Shown piece after piece: positions 41,133 to 52,265 of a stretch of 64,000 bases of DNA. Under the pieces are notes generated by a model that had not been told where the DNA came from, did no database searches, and saw nothing but the letters and a program-made list of their open reading frames with translations. The stretch covers positions 3,162,001-3,226,000 of the forward strand of contig SRKS01000001.1 in NCBI GenBank assembly GCA_004802645.1. The letters run 5' to 3'. This DNA is from Amesomyces nigricolor. Lineage: Eukaryota; Ascomycota; Sordariomycetes; Sordariales; Chaetomiaceae. The position numbers were made by a program, and so were the translations under genes. Each line of letters begins with the position of its first letter. Position 1 is the stretch's first letter.

Positions 41133-44002
41133 TTAAGCGCCTGCGCCCGTCAGGTTCAAGTCATAAGGAAACATCGAGGCATCTGGCGCCCCCTGCTGCT
41201 GCGGCTGGTCTGGGTTGGCAAAGAACTGCACCGTCTCAGTTCCCCAACTGGCAGTCTGCGTGTAATTCTCAAACGAGTCCTAGAAAAGGTGTGTGTTAGC
41301 GGACAGGAGCAGCAGAGATGCGAATGCCTTGGAACATGCATACCCAGTCAAAATTGGTCGGAAACTCCATGTTCGACGCTGCCACGTTATCGAACATGGC
41401 CATCGGCGACGGCGAGCCATCAAAACCCAGCATGGGGTTAGAAAAGTCGGATGCTGTGACACTTCCCATCCCCGTGCTTGTACTTGGTGCGGTCACCGGA
41501 GTCAAATCTGCACTCCCCGAGTCATAGCCGGTGTGAAAGGCACTGTAGGTCATACCCATGGGGGTCTGCCTCCCGCCGAATGCCGCCGTCGAGTTCGGCG
41601 TCGCACCACTTGAAAGCATGCCCAGCGTTATGGCTGCCGAGTGCTCCGGCTGCATCTCGGCCAAGCCGCTTTGCCCCAGAGAGGCGGAGCTCAGACTCCT
41701 CTCGCTTGGACTCCTCGGCCCATCGGCACCGCCAGAGCCCTTGATCTTGGCCAGCATGATCTCGAGGGTATTGGCCGCCTTGACAGCATCGATTGAGCTA
41801 TCAGCCAGGCCCTTCCACACATCTTTGGTCAGGTCGAGGCTGTTGATCATCTCCTGACGCTGCTCGCGGGTCCAGAAACGCGAGTGCTGAAAGTCCTGTG
41901 GCCCTGTCGAGCCCTTGCCCGCGTTGTCGTAGTGCAGGTCCAGCGCGATGAGCATGGCAGGAAGAATGAAGTCCTTAGTCGCCGCTGAGGTGACAAACCA
42001 CTTGATCGGGTGTAGGGGGCCGCCGGGCTGTGAGTCCCGGTGCAGTGTCGCCAGATGGCGCAGCATCTCCAGTGATGCCTCGATAGCGCTGCGGCGAGAA
42101 TGAGCATACCTGGGGTTGTGTCTTGCTCGTGGTATGTACTTCCGGTGGAGTAGGCAGATGATTTTGAGGTACAGGATATCGATGTTAAACCGCGCCATGA
42201 TGACTGTCAGGGAATCACGGGATTCCGAGTGCGGCTGCATCTTGATGTGAGGCGGCACCTCAGCCTTGATCTGGCGCAGCTTGGCGTCGAAGCGAAGAAC
42301 CTCGTCGTAATGAGCCTGATCCTTGACTCGGCCCGTGGCTTGGAGAATGTTTCCGAGCTGGGAACACAGTTTTGATTTGGATATCAAGTAGCTGACGGGC
42401 GTTGGCTCCGCGCTGGGTCTTGGCGACGGCATAACTTTGGTGCCTCGACCAAACTCCTCGTCAAAGAGATTGCTCGGGAGCTCAGTGTCACAGTCGTGCT
42501 CCGAAATCATGCTGGGCAGTGATATCTGGTGTGAGAAAAATACGTCCAGCATTCTGACAATCGCCCAGGCCCTACGTCTCATCTCCTGCAACCCCGAGTG
42601 ACGGGCCATGGTAAGCACAATGCACGTGTGGCAAAAGAAGGGGGGAGGAGAGGACAGTGGGACTTACAGCCTCATAAGGAGTGATGGTCGGGAACCATTT
42701 GCCGTCTCGATGGTACCCCATCCTGAGGGCAATCCTCACAACCATGGATACGATGATGTACAAACTCAAGTCTGCATCCCAGCGCGTAGACCACTCGCAG
42801 ACAACATACAGCAACATGGCCTCGACCGTGTGTCGTCCCGGTTTCGTGTAGTTTCCGGCAACGAGACACTGCACGGTCCGGAGACGGTACTCACTAGCGC
42901 CCTCTAGCACGCGTCCTTTCCACACGGGCGGCTCATCGCCAACTTTGTGGTAGCTCAGCACGGCTACGCTTAATATGGAGTACAGCAGGGCTAGCCACAT
43001 GATGGGGGTTTTGGAGGGGTCCTCCCAGTGATCGCGGAGCTCCTGGTAGAAGGTCGGGGCGTGCACGAGATTGGTGGCATTCTCGACCGAGTTGAAGTAT
43101 CTGTGACACAGGGCTAAGATGGTCGACTTTGGTGGAAGGTCGGCACGAATCTCAGCCTCTGAGGCTGGAGTTGCGCCCATGAGCAAGACCGGGGGCTGCT
43201 TGGCGGTTGTGGGTGTGGCGAGCTTGATCTTTTCGTAACTCTTCTCCAGGTCCTTTTTGTGGTTGGCGAAGTAGTTCTTGACCTCGGCGATATCCAACAG
43301 AATGGTATGCCAATGCTCCTCCCCAAGATACACGTGCTTCGACCGCTCTGGGTCCATGACTTTCAGGACGCCAAGCGAATTTGCGAGCCCTTCGTCGATG
43401 TCGCTCTCGTCGCCATCGTGCATGGCTTCTTCATCGTGCCTTTCGGCATGGGCAGGCGAAGAGCTGGTGTCTGCGGTGGAAGGCGAGGGGTTGGAAGCGG
43501 CACCGCCAGAGGAGGTGGAGGGAGCGCCGTCGGTTGATGAGGGGATATCGATGTTTGCCCCTCCGTGCATCAGAGACAAGACAAGACCCTCTAGGCGGTC
43601 GATGCGGTTCTGCATGTCGTCGGGGGTGGGCTCCCCTTGTGTCTGCTGTTTCCTGCGAGACATCGGAGCGGCATAGGAGCAGGCCATGGTGCCTGCTCCT
43701 TCGCGTTTGGTGCAATTGCTGCATGGGTGAGACCTGTCGCACTTTCTGGGGAAGATGTTAGTGGTCATGAGCAGCAGAAGCAGAAGCAGAGCCGGTTGGC
43801 CCTGTTGATAGTGGCTTACAATCTGGACAGAACAGTTAGTGATGTGGATAACACACAACCACAAGGAGACGCGCATGGGGGCAGCTCACTTTCTCGTCCG
43901 GCAGGGATAGCAGCTGAGAGGCACTCGATTTCTCTTACGAACGACGCGGAACTGTGGGTCGGGCGAGCGGCCAGCCGTGGCAGATGGAGGAGTTGGCGTC
44001 AT
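41133..44002 (-). CDS. Zn2Cys6 fungal transcription factor
   Basis: Five exons: 44002..43890, 43822..43820 (three bases, ATT), 43745..42668, 42585..41344, 41279..41133; all phases agree, 860 residues. The DNA-binding binuclear zinc cluster has Cys 31, 34, 41, 47, 50 and 61 (CYPCRTRKLKCDRSHPCSNC); the Leu of RKLKC depends on the 3-nt exon. A coiled-coil-like NRIDRLEGLVLSLM follows. The middle homology region (fungal-specific transcription factor domain) runs from about 230 to 560, with TILALCHRYFNSVENATNLVHAPTF, MVVRIALRMGYHRDG and PYEAEMRRRAWAIVRMLDVFFS (the last joined across the 82-bp intron at 42586-42667). The C-terminus is Ser/Thr/Gly-rich, possibly the activation region. Target genes unknown; no metabolic cluster surrounds it. 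Confidence 0.92.
43820..43822 (-). other. 3-nt microexon (ATT) within the zinc-cluster coding region
   Basis: Flanked on the minus strand by CTAACTGTTCTGTCCAG and GTAAGCCAC, i.e. a proper branch site, acceptor and donor. Splicing it in changes RTRK-KCDR into RTRKLKCDR, which restores the invariant six-residue spacing between the second and third zinc-cluster Cys. Confidence 0.8.
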
Positions 44003-45315
44003 GTTGGGCAATGGCGAGCGGAGAGGACGGGAGTTTTCGAATCACTATAATACCATGACTAGACCAAGATACCGTGTGCCTTCTCCGAGGCTCCTCGAGG
44101 CTCCTCTCTTTGAGCTGGGCGATAATCCAGTCAACGGTGGTAAGACTCTGGAGCTTCTGGCTTCAACAAGGCCTCGTCAGGAACTGTGGCCGACCTCCCG
44201 ACTCCCTAATAACGCAAACAGGGCCGGAGATAGTCCTCAGAACGGCGGCGCTAGGTCGGGGACGATCAGTCGCAAGTCAAAAATTCCGTAGTCGAAGGCC
44301 CCGGGGCTTCACTCTCGTCGTTTTGCTGTCAGAATAGTCCAACACAAAGTGAAAATGAAGCCAAAAGATGATGGATGTTCGGGCACAATCCTCCCGTCGA
44401 TAAGGCAGGTGACGCTGACGTCTCCTAGTCGTGCCGTTGGTGATTGTCAGACGATGGACGGGGCTGGCGTTTGACGATATAGGTCACGGGCAACCGGCAA
44501 GAAGTGAATTCGGTTTGTGTGAAGTGCAAATTGACAAGGCTCAAATTTCAGTAAGAGTTTCGATGATGGGTGATGGAAGACATTGCCGCCTGCTCCTTCC
44601 TTCGTTCCTTCTTGTCGGGAGACAGGCTCGGTGGGGCCGGTAAGGCCCGTGTGGGGGGTCCGTTGAAAACGGAGACTAACGGTCCGTTACAGCGTAACGG
44701 TTCTCTGCAAAGAGCAAATCACTGCCTTTGTCGTTCCACACCATGAATACCTTGTGTTGGCTCAAATAACCCGACATCAAGAGTGTACAAGGCTGTGTGT
44801 AAGGGAGTTATGCTAATCTCTCACAACAGTGCTGATCATTCACTAGGAAGTGTATGCCTGCTATGCTCTTACCATTAGGAGATGCCTATGGGAGCAGGTC
44901 ACGGAGTGTTGTCCTGTGGGCAAAATCTCATTGTGACTACTAATAATGCTCTTGATTCAATTACCTCCTCAGTGTGTCTAGAGTGTCTCTGCCGGCGAGA
45001 GTCTGTCAACCGGAGACGGTTGGGCAAATGCTGCGGATCAACCCTCCAATGAACCCAAACGGGGAAAGTGTGAGTCACACGGCGAGCTGCTTCCATTCCC
45101 ATCAGGTTTCTGCAAAGCGCAACGCGGGTTCCGGGTTCTGTTCACGCTGCAGATGCGAAGACATTGGATGCCCTCAACTTCCCAACCACGGGCAGAACGA
45201 GCGTTTACAAGCTGTACCACCCAATGACACAGCGCCGCGTCTTCTGCAAAGAGAATCCTCGTGGCCCGGCGCGATGAATAAGGATCAAAACATAATACTG
45301 TAGAGCTCAGCTCAT
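44003..45315. other. Intergenic, tandem minus-strand genes
   Basis: 1.3 kb: promoter of the Zn2Cys6 gene and the 3' region of the glutaredoxin gene. I see no gene or repeat in it. Confidence 0.55.
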
Positions 45316-46161
45316 TCAGGATGCGGCAACGGATGCGTCGCCATTTGCCTTGACGCTATACGGCTTCAGGAAGTCGGCGTTGCTGTCCAGTTCCTCCTTG
45401 ACCTATGCGGTTGTTAGCATATCCAAAAAATGGTCGAAATGTCAACGGGGCAAACCGACAATGTCAAGGCCTCCAACTAGTTCACCATCAACCCAAAGTT
45501 GCGGGAACGTCGGCCAGTCGGCAAACTCTTTCAGCCCCTGCCGCACCTCGTCGTCGGCCAGGATGTTGAAGAAGCCGTACTTGACGGCGTTGTCGCGCAG
45601 GATGCCAACCAACTGGCGAGAGAAGCCGCACTTAGGCTCGCTGGGCGTCCCCTTCATGAACAGCATCACCGGCGCGGCCTTGACCAAGTCGCCCAGCCGC
45701 CTGAAGAGCTCCTGCTTCTTCACCTCGGGGTCCTCTTCCGTTGTAACCTCGCCGCCGATATTGCCACTCGCTGTTCCTGTCGCCGGGCCGTTGGTGGCTG
45801 TCGGTACCATCCCAGATGCGCGTGCGTGTTTCTCGATCGCGTCCCGCACCTTGACCGCGCTGCTCCCGCTCACAGTCTCCAGAACCTCGCCGTTCCGGAT
45901 GAGCACGAGAAACGGAACAGCCGTCACGTTGTATGCCTCGCTAATGTCTGACACCTCCTCGGCATTGATCTTCACCCACGATGTCGAAAGTGGCTTGGTG
46001 ACGGGGTATTCGCTGGCCAGGGTCGAGAGCATTATGTTCATCTGCGCGCATGGTGCGGCCCATGGTGCATAGAATGAGGCAATGAGAAGAGTCGAGGGCG
46101 CGAGAGACGAGGCGTGCTGCTCCCAGCTCTCGACGCTGGTAATATCCTTGATGGTGGACAT
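45316..46161 (-). CDS. GRX3/4: Monothiol glutaredoxin with thioredoxin domain (Grx3/Grx4, PICOT type)
   Basis: Cytosolic and nuclear monothiol glutaredoxin that binds a glutathione-coordinated 2Fe-2S cluster and signals iron status. Exons: 46161..45460 and 45402..45316, 57-bp intron with an unusual GTCGGT donor; 262 residues. The N-terminal thioredoxin-like domain (about 1-115) has WAAPC (34-38) in place of WCGPC, so only one Cys remains and thioredoxin activity is not expected. After a short linker comes one glutaredoxin domain with the monothiol motif CGFS (178-181), KGTPSEPKCGFS and WPTFPQLWVDGELVGGLDI, completed by VKEELDSNADF from exon 2. One thioredoxin plus one glutaredoxin domain is the fungal Grx3/4 layout. 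Confidence 0.95.
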
Positions 46162-47117
46162 GGCGACGGTCTGTAAGCAGGTCGAGTCAGGCTTGTAATT
46201 CTCGATTGATGAAGAGATTCGTCAAGATCGTGCGTAGGGAGCGTTTTTCTGTTGATCGTGGCGCGAGAGAAAGCTGGGAAATGGAAGCGTGAGAGGCTGA
46301 CTCGATGTTGGGTTCTGGCGATATTTTTTTTGTTGGAGTTGTCGATGGAATGGACGACGCCACCGAGCAAGCGCGTGCCCCGCCATCCGTCTGCTCGGCC
46401 GATTACGGCTGACCCCGCATCTCCCAGCACGTGGGGTTCTCATTGGCCAAAGAGAGTTGCGTCATTCCTCAGCGTTGTCCAACAATTTCCACGGAGCAAG
46501 TGAAAATTACATTACAGCCATACCGACCTGTACCAAACGTCGGTAAGATTCCAACCCTCCAGGAAGGTTCAGGTTGACCGAGAGTTTTCCGTAACGCAGG
46601 AGCCCGTCTTTATTCTGATATCCAAAGCAGGGAAGGTTGCCTTGGATGGTTTCCTGAGACAATTGGCATCTCTCACAGCAGGCGTTCATCCGCACAGACC
46701 TCACTCAGCAACCACAGCCACAGCGTGATGAGATGGATGAGATGACGCGTGTGGAAAGGTCTTGAGTGCGGAACGAAAGCTGTCCTCGGCTTGACCGAGC
46801 CAATAGGACTGATAGACGAGGTTCAGCAGCCAGCCAAACAAGGGCTCTTCACAGCCACGTTTTTATTCTGCGCTTTCCCTTACTCAGAGTGCTGAGTGAC
46901 TGAGGACTGGTTCTTGCCCTGGGACAACTCGGCTCTGTCTGAATAAAAAGGGTAGCGACTCGCGCCCACCAACCCACCCACAACCCCAAATCTTGCCAAG
47001 CTCTTGGCATCTCATCGCGACTTCAAGGTTCCTCTGCTTCAATCAATCAAATACATTCCGATACAGCCCGACGCACTTCACCTCTGCCCATTTCTCGAAA
47101 CACACAGCTTGGCAACC
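46162..47117. other. Divergent promoter region, glutaredoxin / CYSTM-like gene
   Basis: 956 bp between divergent start codons, with an A-rich GAATAAAAAGG run near 46940 upstream of the CYSTM-like gene. No coding sequence recognised. Confidence 0.55.
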
Positions 47118-47511
47118 ATGTCGGCCCAGGAATATTACCAGCAGGGCCCCCCTCCCCGCAAGGCTACCAACCACAAGGCCCTCCGCAGGCCTATCAGCCG
47201 CAGTATCCCCAACCCGTGAGTGTTCTCCTCGCTGTCAAACGACCAATGTGCTGACGAAATCCTTCAACCCACCTCAGGCAGCGTATCCTCAGGCAGCGTA
47301 CCCTGGCCACCCGCCGCCACCACAGCAGCAGGGCTACTACCCGCCCCAGCCCCAGGGGCAGATGCAATACCAGGAGCAGCCGCGTCAGCAGAAGAGTGGC
47401 GGCGACGGCTGCCTCAAGGGCTGTCTGGCGGCCCTCTGCTGCTGCTTCGTCTGCGAGGAGGGCTGCGAGTGCTGTGCCGACTGCTGCGAGTGTTGTGTGG
47501 AGTGCTGCTAG
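47118..47511 (+). CDS. Cys-rich CYSTM-like small protein, frame broken near 47147-47157
   Basis: Exons: 47118..47215 and 47278..47511 with a 62-bp intron; about 110 residues if repaired. The first residues MSAQEYYQQG and a Pro/Gln/Tyr-rich repeat region (QGYQPQGPPQ, AAYPQAAYPG, QQQGYYPPQPQG) lead to a C-terminal Cys block CLKGCLAALCCCFVCEEGC and repeated ECC/DCC. This layout (PQGY repeats plus a Cys-rich tail) is that of CYSTM-type membrane-associated stress proteins. From the ATG the frame reads into PRKATNHKAL and stops; one extra C in the C6 tract at 47147-47152 (or the adjacent C4) restores QGYQPQGPPQAYQPQYPQP up to the donor in the correct phase. A sequence error is the simplest explanation. 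Confidence 0.75.
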
Positions 47512-48051
47512 TTCATGGATCACGTATTCGTTCAGGAGTTGAGGGATAAGAGGGTTAATTTATGCTGGGTTAATGGAAGGCCGTTCACTGTTGATGGATT
47601 CGATTTCGATCCATGATGAGACGGATAGATCAGGGGGGACAGTTACGTTTGCGAATTCAACGAATCTAACCTATATCTCTGGATTCGGCCGCTTTGAAAC
47701 CCAAGGGAAAGCTGGCCACTGTCAAAGTCGTTTTACTAGCCCAGATCCCACAAAACATCCGGCTGTCTGTGTTGATGTCGGATCATAAACTCCCATGTCC
47801 ATTGAATTGGACGACGCACTGTGCGATGGTGGGGTTTCTTGAATTGCCAAGCCCCGCCAAGTCCCTGGAGCTCCTCCCGCACAGCCTCCTTGACGTTCAC
47901 TGTCCACGACTGGAAAGCTCACCCCCATTCCAACTTCCCGGTTCCATTCTCGTCACCCAACACCCGACGACTTGGAGATCTTCCCACGACCCGACCCTTG
48001 CTTTATTCTCCCCGAGCATCTCCTGTTTAACCTAAAACACGCGATAGCACC
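47512..48051. other. Intergenic, tandem plus-strand genes
   Basis: 540 bp: 3' region of the CYSTM-like gene and the leader of ABP1. Nothing else recognised. Confidence 0.6.
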
Positions 48052-50511
48052 ATGGCGTCGCTCAATCTCTCAATAAATGGGCCGTCCATCAAGAGCAGCT
48101 ACCAGGGCGTCATCAACGGCCCCGCCCTCTCCTCGTCCTCCCCGACCGCTGCCCGCTGGGCCCTCTTCACCGTCCAGGCCCCGCTGGTCAACGCCTTCCA
48201 GAATACCGGCAGCAAGGAGAGCATCCTCAAGGTCGACAGCACTGGTGGTGAGTGTGCCCATGAACGGTCCCGCTGTTCCGGTGCCACCTCACCTCATGTC
48301 TAACCCATCCGCCTCTCCACAGACGGCGAGCTTGCCGATCTTGCCGAAGACTTCAGCGAAGGGCGCATCCAGTTTGCCTTTGTGAGAGTCAAGGACCCGA
48401 ACACCGGGCTCCCCAAAAATGTCTTCATTGCCTGGTGCGGCGGTGGCGTCCCTGAGCGCACCAAGGGCTACTTCACCAGCCACAGCGCCGCCGTCGCCAA
48501 GATCCTCCACGGTTATCACGTCCAGATCACAGCCCGCTCCGACGACGATCTCGTTCCGCAAGAAATAATACAAAAGGTTGCCGATGCCTCCGGCGCGAAA
48601 TACTCGGCCGCCGAATCTGCGCCCCCCGCCGCCGCTGCCCCGCCGCCGGTTGCCAAGAAGCCCGTCTTTACCCCGACGACATCGTCCCGCTCTGTTTTTA
48701 ACCCCACCGTTGCTTCGCGCAGCCAACGGCAGACCCACGCCGATGACGATGGCTGGGGTGCCGACGCCCCCCCTGTTACCCGCACCGAAATCCAGAAGGT
48801 TGAGTCGGCGTACAAGCCGACCAAGGTGGACATTGCGAGCCTGAGGAGGAACAATGACGACTCTCGGTTCAACGGGCCTTCGAAGCAGGACGACCGATCC
48901 GGCGATGTTGTCAGGGGCGGGTACCAGCCGGTCGGCAAGGTTGACATTGCCGCGCTCAGGGCCCAGGCCAAGCAGGAGCAGGATGACCGTCCTACCATTG
49001 TCAAGGGTGCCTACGAGCCTGTGGGCAAGGTCGATATTGCCGCCATCCGCGCAAGAGCCCAACGCCCGGCCGAAAAGGAGGATGAGCCGCAGGCCCCGCC
49101 CAAGAGTCTCGCCGACCGCAGCGCTGCCTTCACGCAGTCGGAGCGTCTGACCGAGCTGCCCAAGCCCAAGGTTGCCAAGGCGTTTGGCAGCACGCCCTTC
49201 ACCGGGACCAAGGCGCCAACCCCTGTCAGCCTGGGTTACGGTGCTCCGTCGCTCGCGGTGCCACCGCCTACTGGCTCCGCGAGCCGGACGTTTGCCGACC
49301 AGGGCGGCAAGACCCCAGCCCAGCTCTGGGCCGAGAGGAAGGCCAAGCAGGGTGGCGCAGCTCCCAGCCCCGCAACCCCTGCCGCGGCAACGCCCATTAC
49401 TTCCCAGAAGAGCGGGAGCGAGTGGAAGAGCGGTTATGCGGGTAAGAGCTGGGCTGCGGTGCAAACCAGCAACTATGGCCGGGGAGGCGTGGAGAAGCAG
49501 ATGACCGGAGGTACTGAGCGTTCCGAGCCGGAGCCTGAGCCGCAGCAGGCCATGTCGACTGGGGGAGGCGTGTCAGCCATGCGCGACAGGTTCAAGGATG
49601 CCGCCCCCATGGGCACCACCACCCGGGCTGCCCCATCTCACTATGAGGAGGAGGAACAGGCTCCTCCTCCGCCCCCGCCGGCGGCGAGCCGGCCTGCTGG
49701 TGGTTTCGCTCTTCCCGGCCTGCCATCTCGGCCGGCTGCTGCGAACCAGGAGGACGAGGACGAGGAACTTCCCCCCTCTATCCCGTCCCGCAACTACGAA
49801 GAGCGCGATCCATCGCCTGTCCGCGTCGCGATGCCTGTCCCCCGCAGCGCCGCGCCCGAGATCGAGCCTCCGGTTGAGAGGCTGGCTGCCAGGCCGGTCC
49901 CTGTGCCTCAGGAGCTGCCCAAGGAGCGCGATATTCCGGCCGAGCGCGAGACGCACGACCCGCGTGCTGCTGCTATTGCTGTGGCCGCTGTTGGTGGCGC
50001 TGCTGTCATCGGTGGAGCTGCTGCCGGCGCCGCCGCGGCTCACGCGGCAGACGACGAGCCAACCGCCCCTGCCGGCCCCACCGGCGGCAGGAAGGCCGTC
50101 ATCCAGTATGACTACGAGAAGGCCGATGACAACGAGATTGAGCTTCGCGAAGGCGCGTATGTGACCAACATCGAGATGGTGGGCGATGACTGGTGGATGG
50201 GCACCAACGAGCAGGGCGAGAGCGGCCTGTTCCCGAGCAACTATGTTGAGCTGGTTGAGGACAAGGAGGAGGAGGAGTCTGCTGGGCACACGGCAACGGC
50301 GCAATTCGATTACGAGGCTGCTGAAGACAATGGTAGGTTATCTAGTCCCCGTCCAAAGAGGCCTTGTCACTAACACCTGATAACAGAACTGAGCTTCCCC
50401 GAAGGTGCCATCATCACGAACGTGGAGTTTCCCGACGAGGATTGGTGGTTCGGCCACTACCAGGGGGCATCGGGCCTGTTCCCGGCTGACTATGTGGAGG
50501 TCAACCCGTAA
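48052..50511 (+). CDS. ABP1: Actin-binding protein Abp1 (ADF-H plus two SH3 domains)
   Basis: Cortical actin-patch protein that couples endocytosis to Arp2/3-driven actin assembly. Exons: 48052..48247, 48323..50332, 50387..50511; 776 residues. An N-terminal ADF-H (cofilin/drebrin-like) domain spans about 1-140 (ARWALFTVQAPLVNAFQN, FAFVRVKDPNTGLPKNVFI). The middle is Pro/Ala-rich, with DDDGWGADAPP and three copies of a motif ending KVDIASLR, KVDIAALR, KVDIAAIR. Two SH3 domains close the protein, about 654-711 (AVIQYDYEKADDNEIELREG, WWMGTNEQGESGLFPSNYV) and 721-776 (ATAQFDYEAAEDNELSFPEG, GLFPADYVEV); the second is split by the last intron. Yeast Abp1 has a single SH3, while filamentous fungi commonly have two. 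Confidence 0.96.
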
Positions 50512-51115
50512 ATTGTAGAGGCTGGTATCCTGGTGATGTGTATGTGAAGGGTGAGGCGGTTGGAGTGTGTTTCGTAGCCTGTTAGGTAGCCTATTCCAGG
50601 TTGGCAAAAGACAGCGTGTGATTTTGTGTCGAGTTTGGGTTCTCTGCTTTGTGTTTGGGTTCTCTGCTTCGTGCTTTGGTTCTCTGCTTCGTGTTTGGGT
50701 TCTCTGCTTTGTGTGTGTGAGCTGGCATCGTGAGATCATATGAGCTAGCGGAGGAATGAGACCATGTGTCCAGCCAGACTCAAGTGAAGATGTTCGGCTT
50801 CAACTTGGCCCCCTGTTTCTTAGCACACATAATTGTAGCAGGTTTGTCAAAAAACTATCATCTCTCAATGCTTATCTCTCTGAAATTGAAGGTTCTGCAT
50901 ATCCGTGCTTGTTTTGTTGCCTGGGCCAAGGTCATGTTGGGTGCTTGTTCATCATGCCCCACTTTCCGCCACACTGTCACCTTTCAACCTCTCAACCTCG
51001 ACTCAACCCCAATCATCACCATCAACGCTACTCAATTTCAACACCTGCCCTTCAACTTTGAATATCACAGGCAAAATCTGAGAACACAACTTCAAGTCGG
51101 ACCAGCAAGATTAAT
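50512..51115. other. Intergenic, tandem plus-strand genes
   Basis: 604 bp containing the 20-bp tandem repeat and the leader of the VPS37 gene. No other element recognised. Confidence 0.6.
50633..50712. repeat. Four tandem copies of a 20-bp unit downstream of ABP1
   Basis: Units of the form GTTTGGGTTCTCTGCTTYGT at 50633, 50653, 50673 and 50693; the third differs at its start. About 120 bp after the ABP1 stop codon, likely in the 3' UTR or just beyond it. Confidence 0.85.
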
Positions 51116-51914
51116 ATGTACTCATCCACACCACCCGCCCCGCCGCCGAAACCGCCCGGGAGCCAAGATGTCAGCCGAATGAGCACACCCGCCAGCGGCC
51201 AACAACCCCGCCCCCCACCACCTCTGCCCGAGGCAGTCAACAACTACTCAGGCCCTGCCGGAGCCGCAGCACAAAACGCCGCCCCGCCTCAGGACATCCC
51301 CGACCCCGGCGACACCTGGCTCCCCAAGTTCCTCGAAGACAAGTCGTCCGTAACCCCCTCCACCTCCCCTCAAGTCACATTCTGACATCCATGAACAGAA
51401 AACAAGACCTCACCCACCTCCTGACCACCCCCTCCCTCCTCACAGCCCTCACCCACTCCCCCACCACCATCCACCCCTCCCTCCTCGCATCCCACACCTC
51501 CCTCCAATCCGCCCTTGCCGACAACACCCACCTGGCCTCCCACCTCTCCACCCTCGAATCCCGCCTCGCGCACCAGCGCGCCGCAACCCAAGCCCAACTC
51601 CTCTCGGCGCGTGCCCTCGAGCGCCAGTGGCGCGACAAGCAGGCCGAGATGGACCATGCGCTGGAGCCATTCGCGCCGGCGAGCTTGTATCAGAGGCTGG
51701 CGATGGGGGGCCAGGAGCAGGAGGGAGTTTGTGAAGGGATGGAGGAGAGTTTTCTTGAAGGGGGGGGTGGTGGTGGGGTGGGGGGAGGGGGGAGGCGACG
51801 GAGAGGGAGGTGGCGGAGTGGGTAAGGCGGTATAGGGAGGCGAAGAAATTGGCGTATTTGAGGAGGGAGAGGAGGGAGAGGTGGGATGAGGGGAGGGTTG
51901 GGGGGTGGAGGTGA
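51116..51914 (+). CDS. VPS37: ESCRT-I subunit Vps37 (Mod(r) domain), frame broken near 51760-51792
   Basis: Subunit of the ESCRT-I complex that sorts ubiquitinated cargo into multivesicular endosomes. Exons: 51116..51345 and 51399..51914; 248 residues if one base is restored. The N-terminus is Pro-rich (PPAPPPKPPG), followed by DTWLPKFLEDKS and the Mod(r) helices: DLTHLLTTPSLLTALTHSPT, LADNTHLASHLSTLESRLAHQR, SARALERQWRDKQAEMDHAL, and the C-terminal VAEWVRRYREAKKLAYLRRE ending in DEGRVGGWR. The last segment lies in another frame than the preceding part; a single extra G in the G-rich stretch 51760-51792 (G8, G6 and G6 tracts) joins them exactly. The donor GTCCGT at 51346 is weak but is the only one giving the right phase. 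Confidence 0.8.
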
Positions 51915-52265
51915 GGGATGGGGGAAGGGGGGGGAGGGTTTGTGGGTTTATGATGGGGGATGGATGACGCGGATTAGGGTGGAGTTGGGGTGGTTATGTT
52001 CTGAGGGTAAACATGGCATGGACAGTAAAGACGTGATTGGTATATCTGGGTAGCGAAAGGAAGCGCTTTTTATCATGACATCTTGATCTCATCAACCGCC
52101 CGCCCAGCAACCAACTCCATTCCAACGCCGACTCCCTGCGTCAAGATATATGCACAGACATCAGAGATCCTTGGCTTGAGTCCTCACCCTGGAGCTCGTG
52201 GCCCAGGATACTATTCAAACTCAAGAGCGAAAGCCCCCGACATCCAAGGGTGCAAGTGCTAGCAT
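51915..52265. other. Convergent intergenic region
   Basis: 351 bp between the VPS37 gene and the minus-strand gene at 52266. Nothing recognised. Confidence 0.6.

Noticed and set aside
6842..44002. A secondary-metabolite cluster (oxidase, MFS transporter, Zn2Cys6 factor)
   Set aside because: There is no polyketide, peptide or terpene synthase, and the candidates are tens of kb apart among housekeeping genes.
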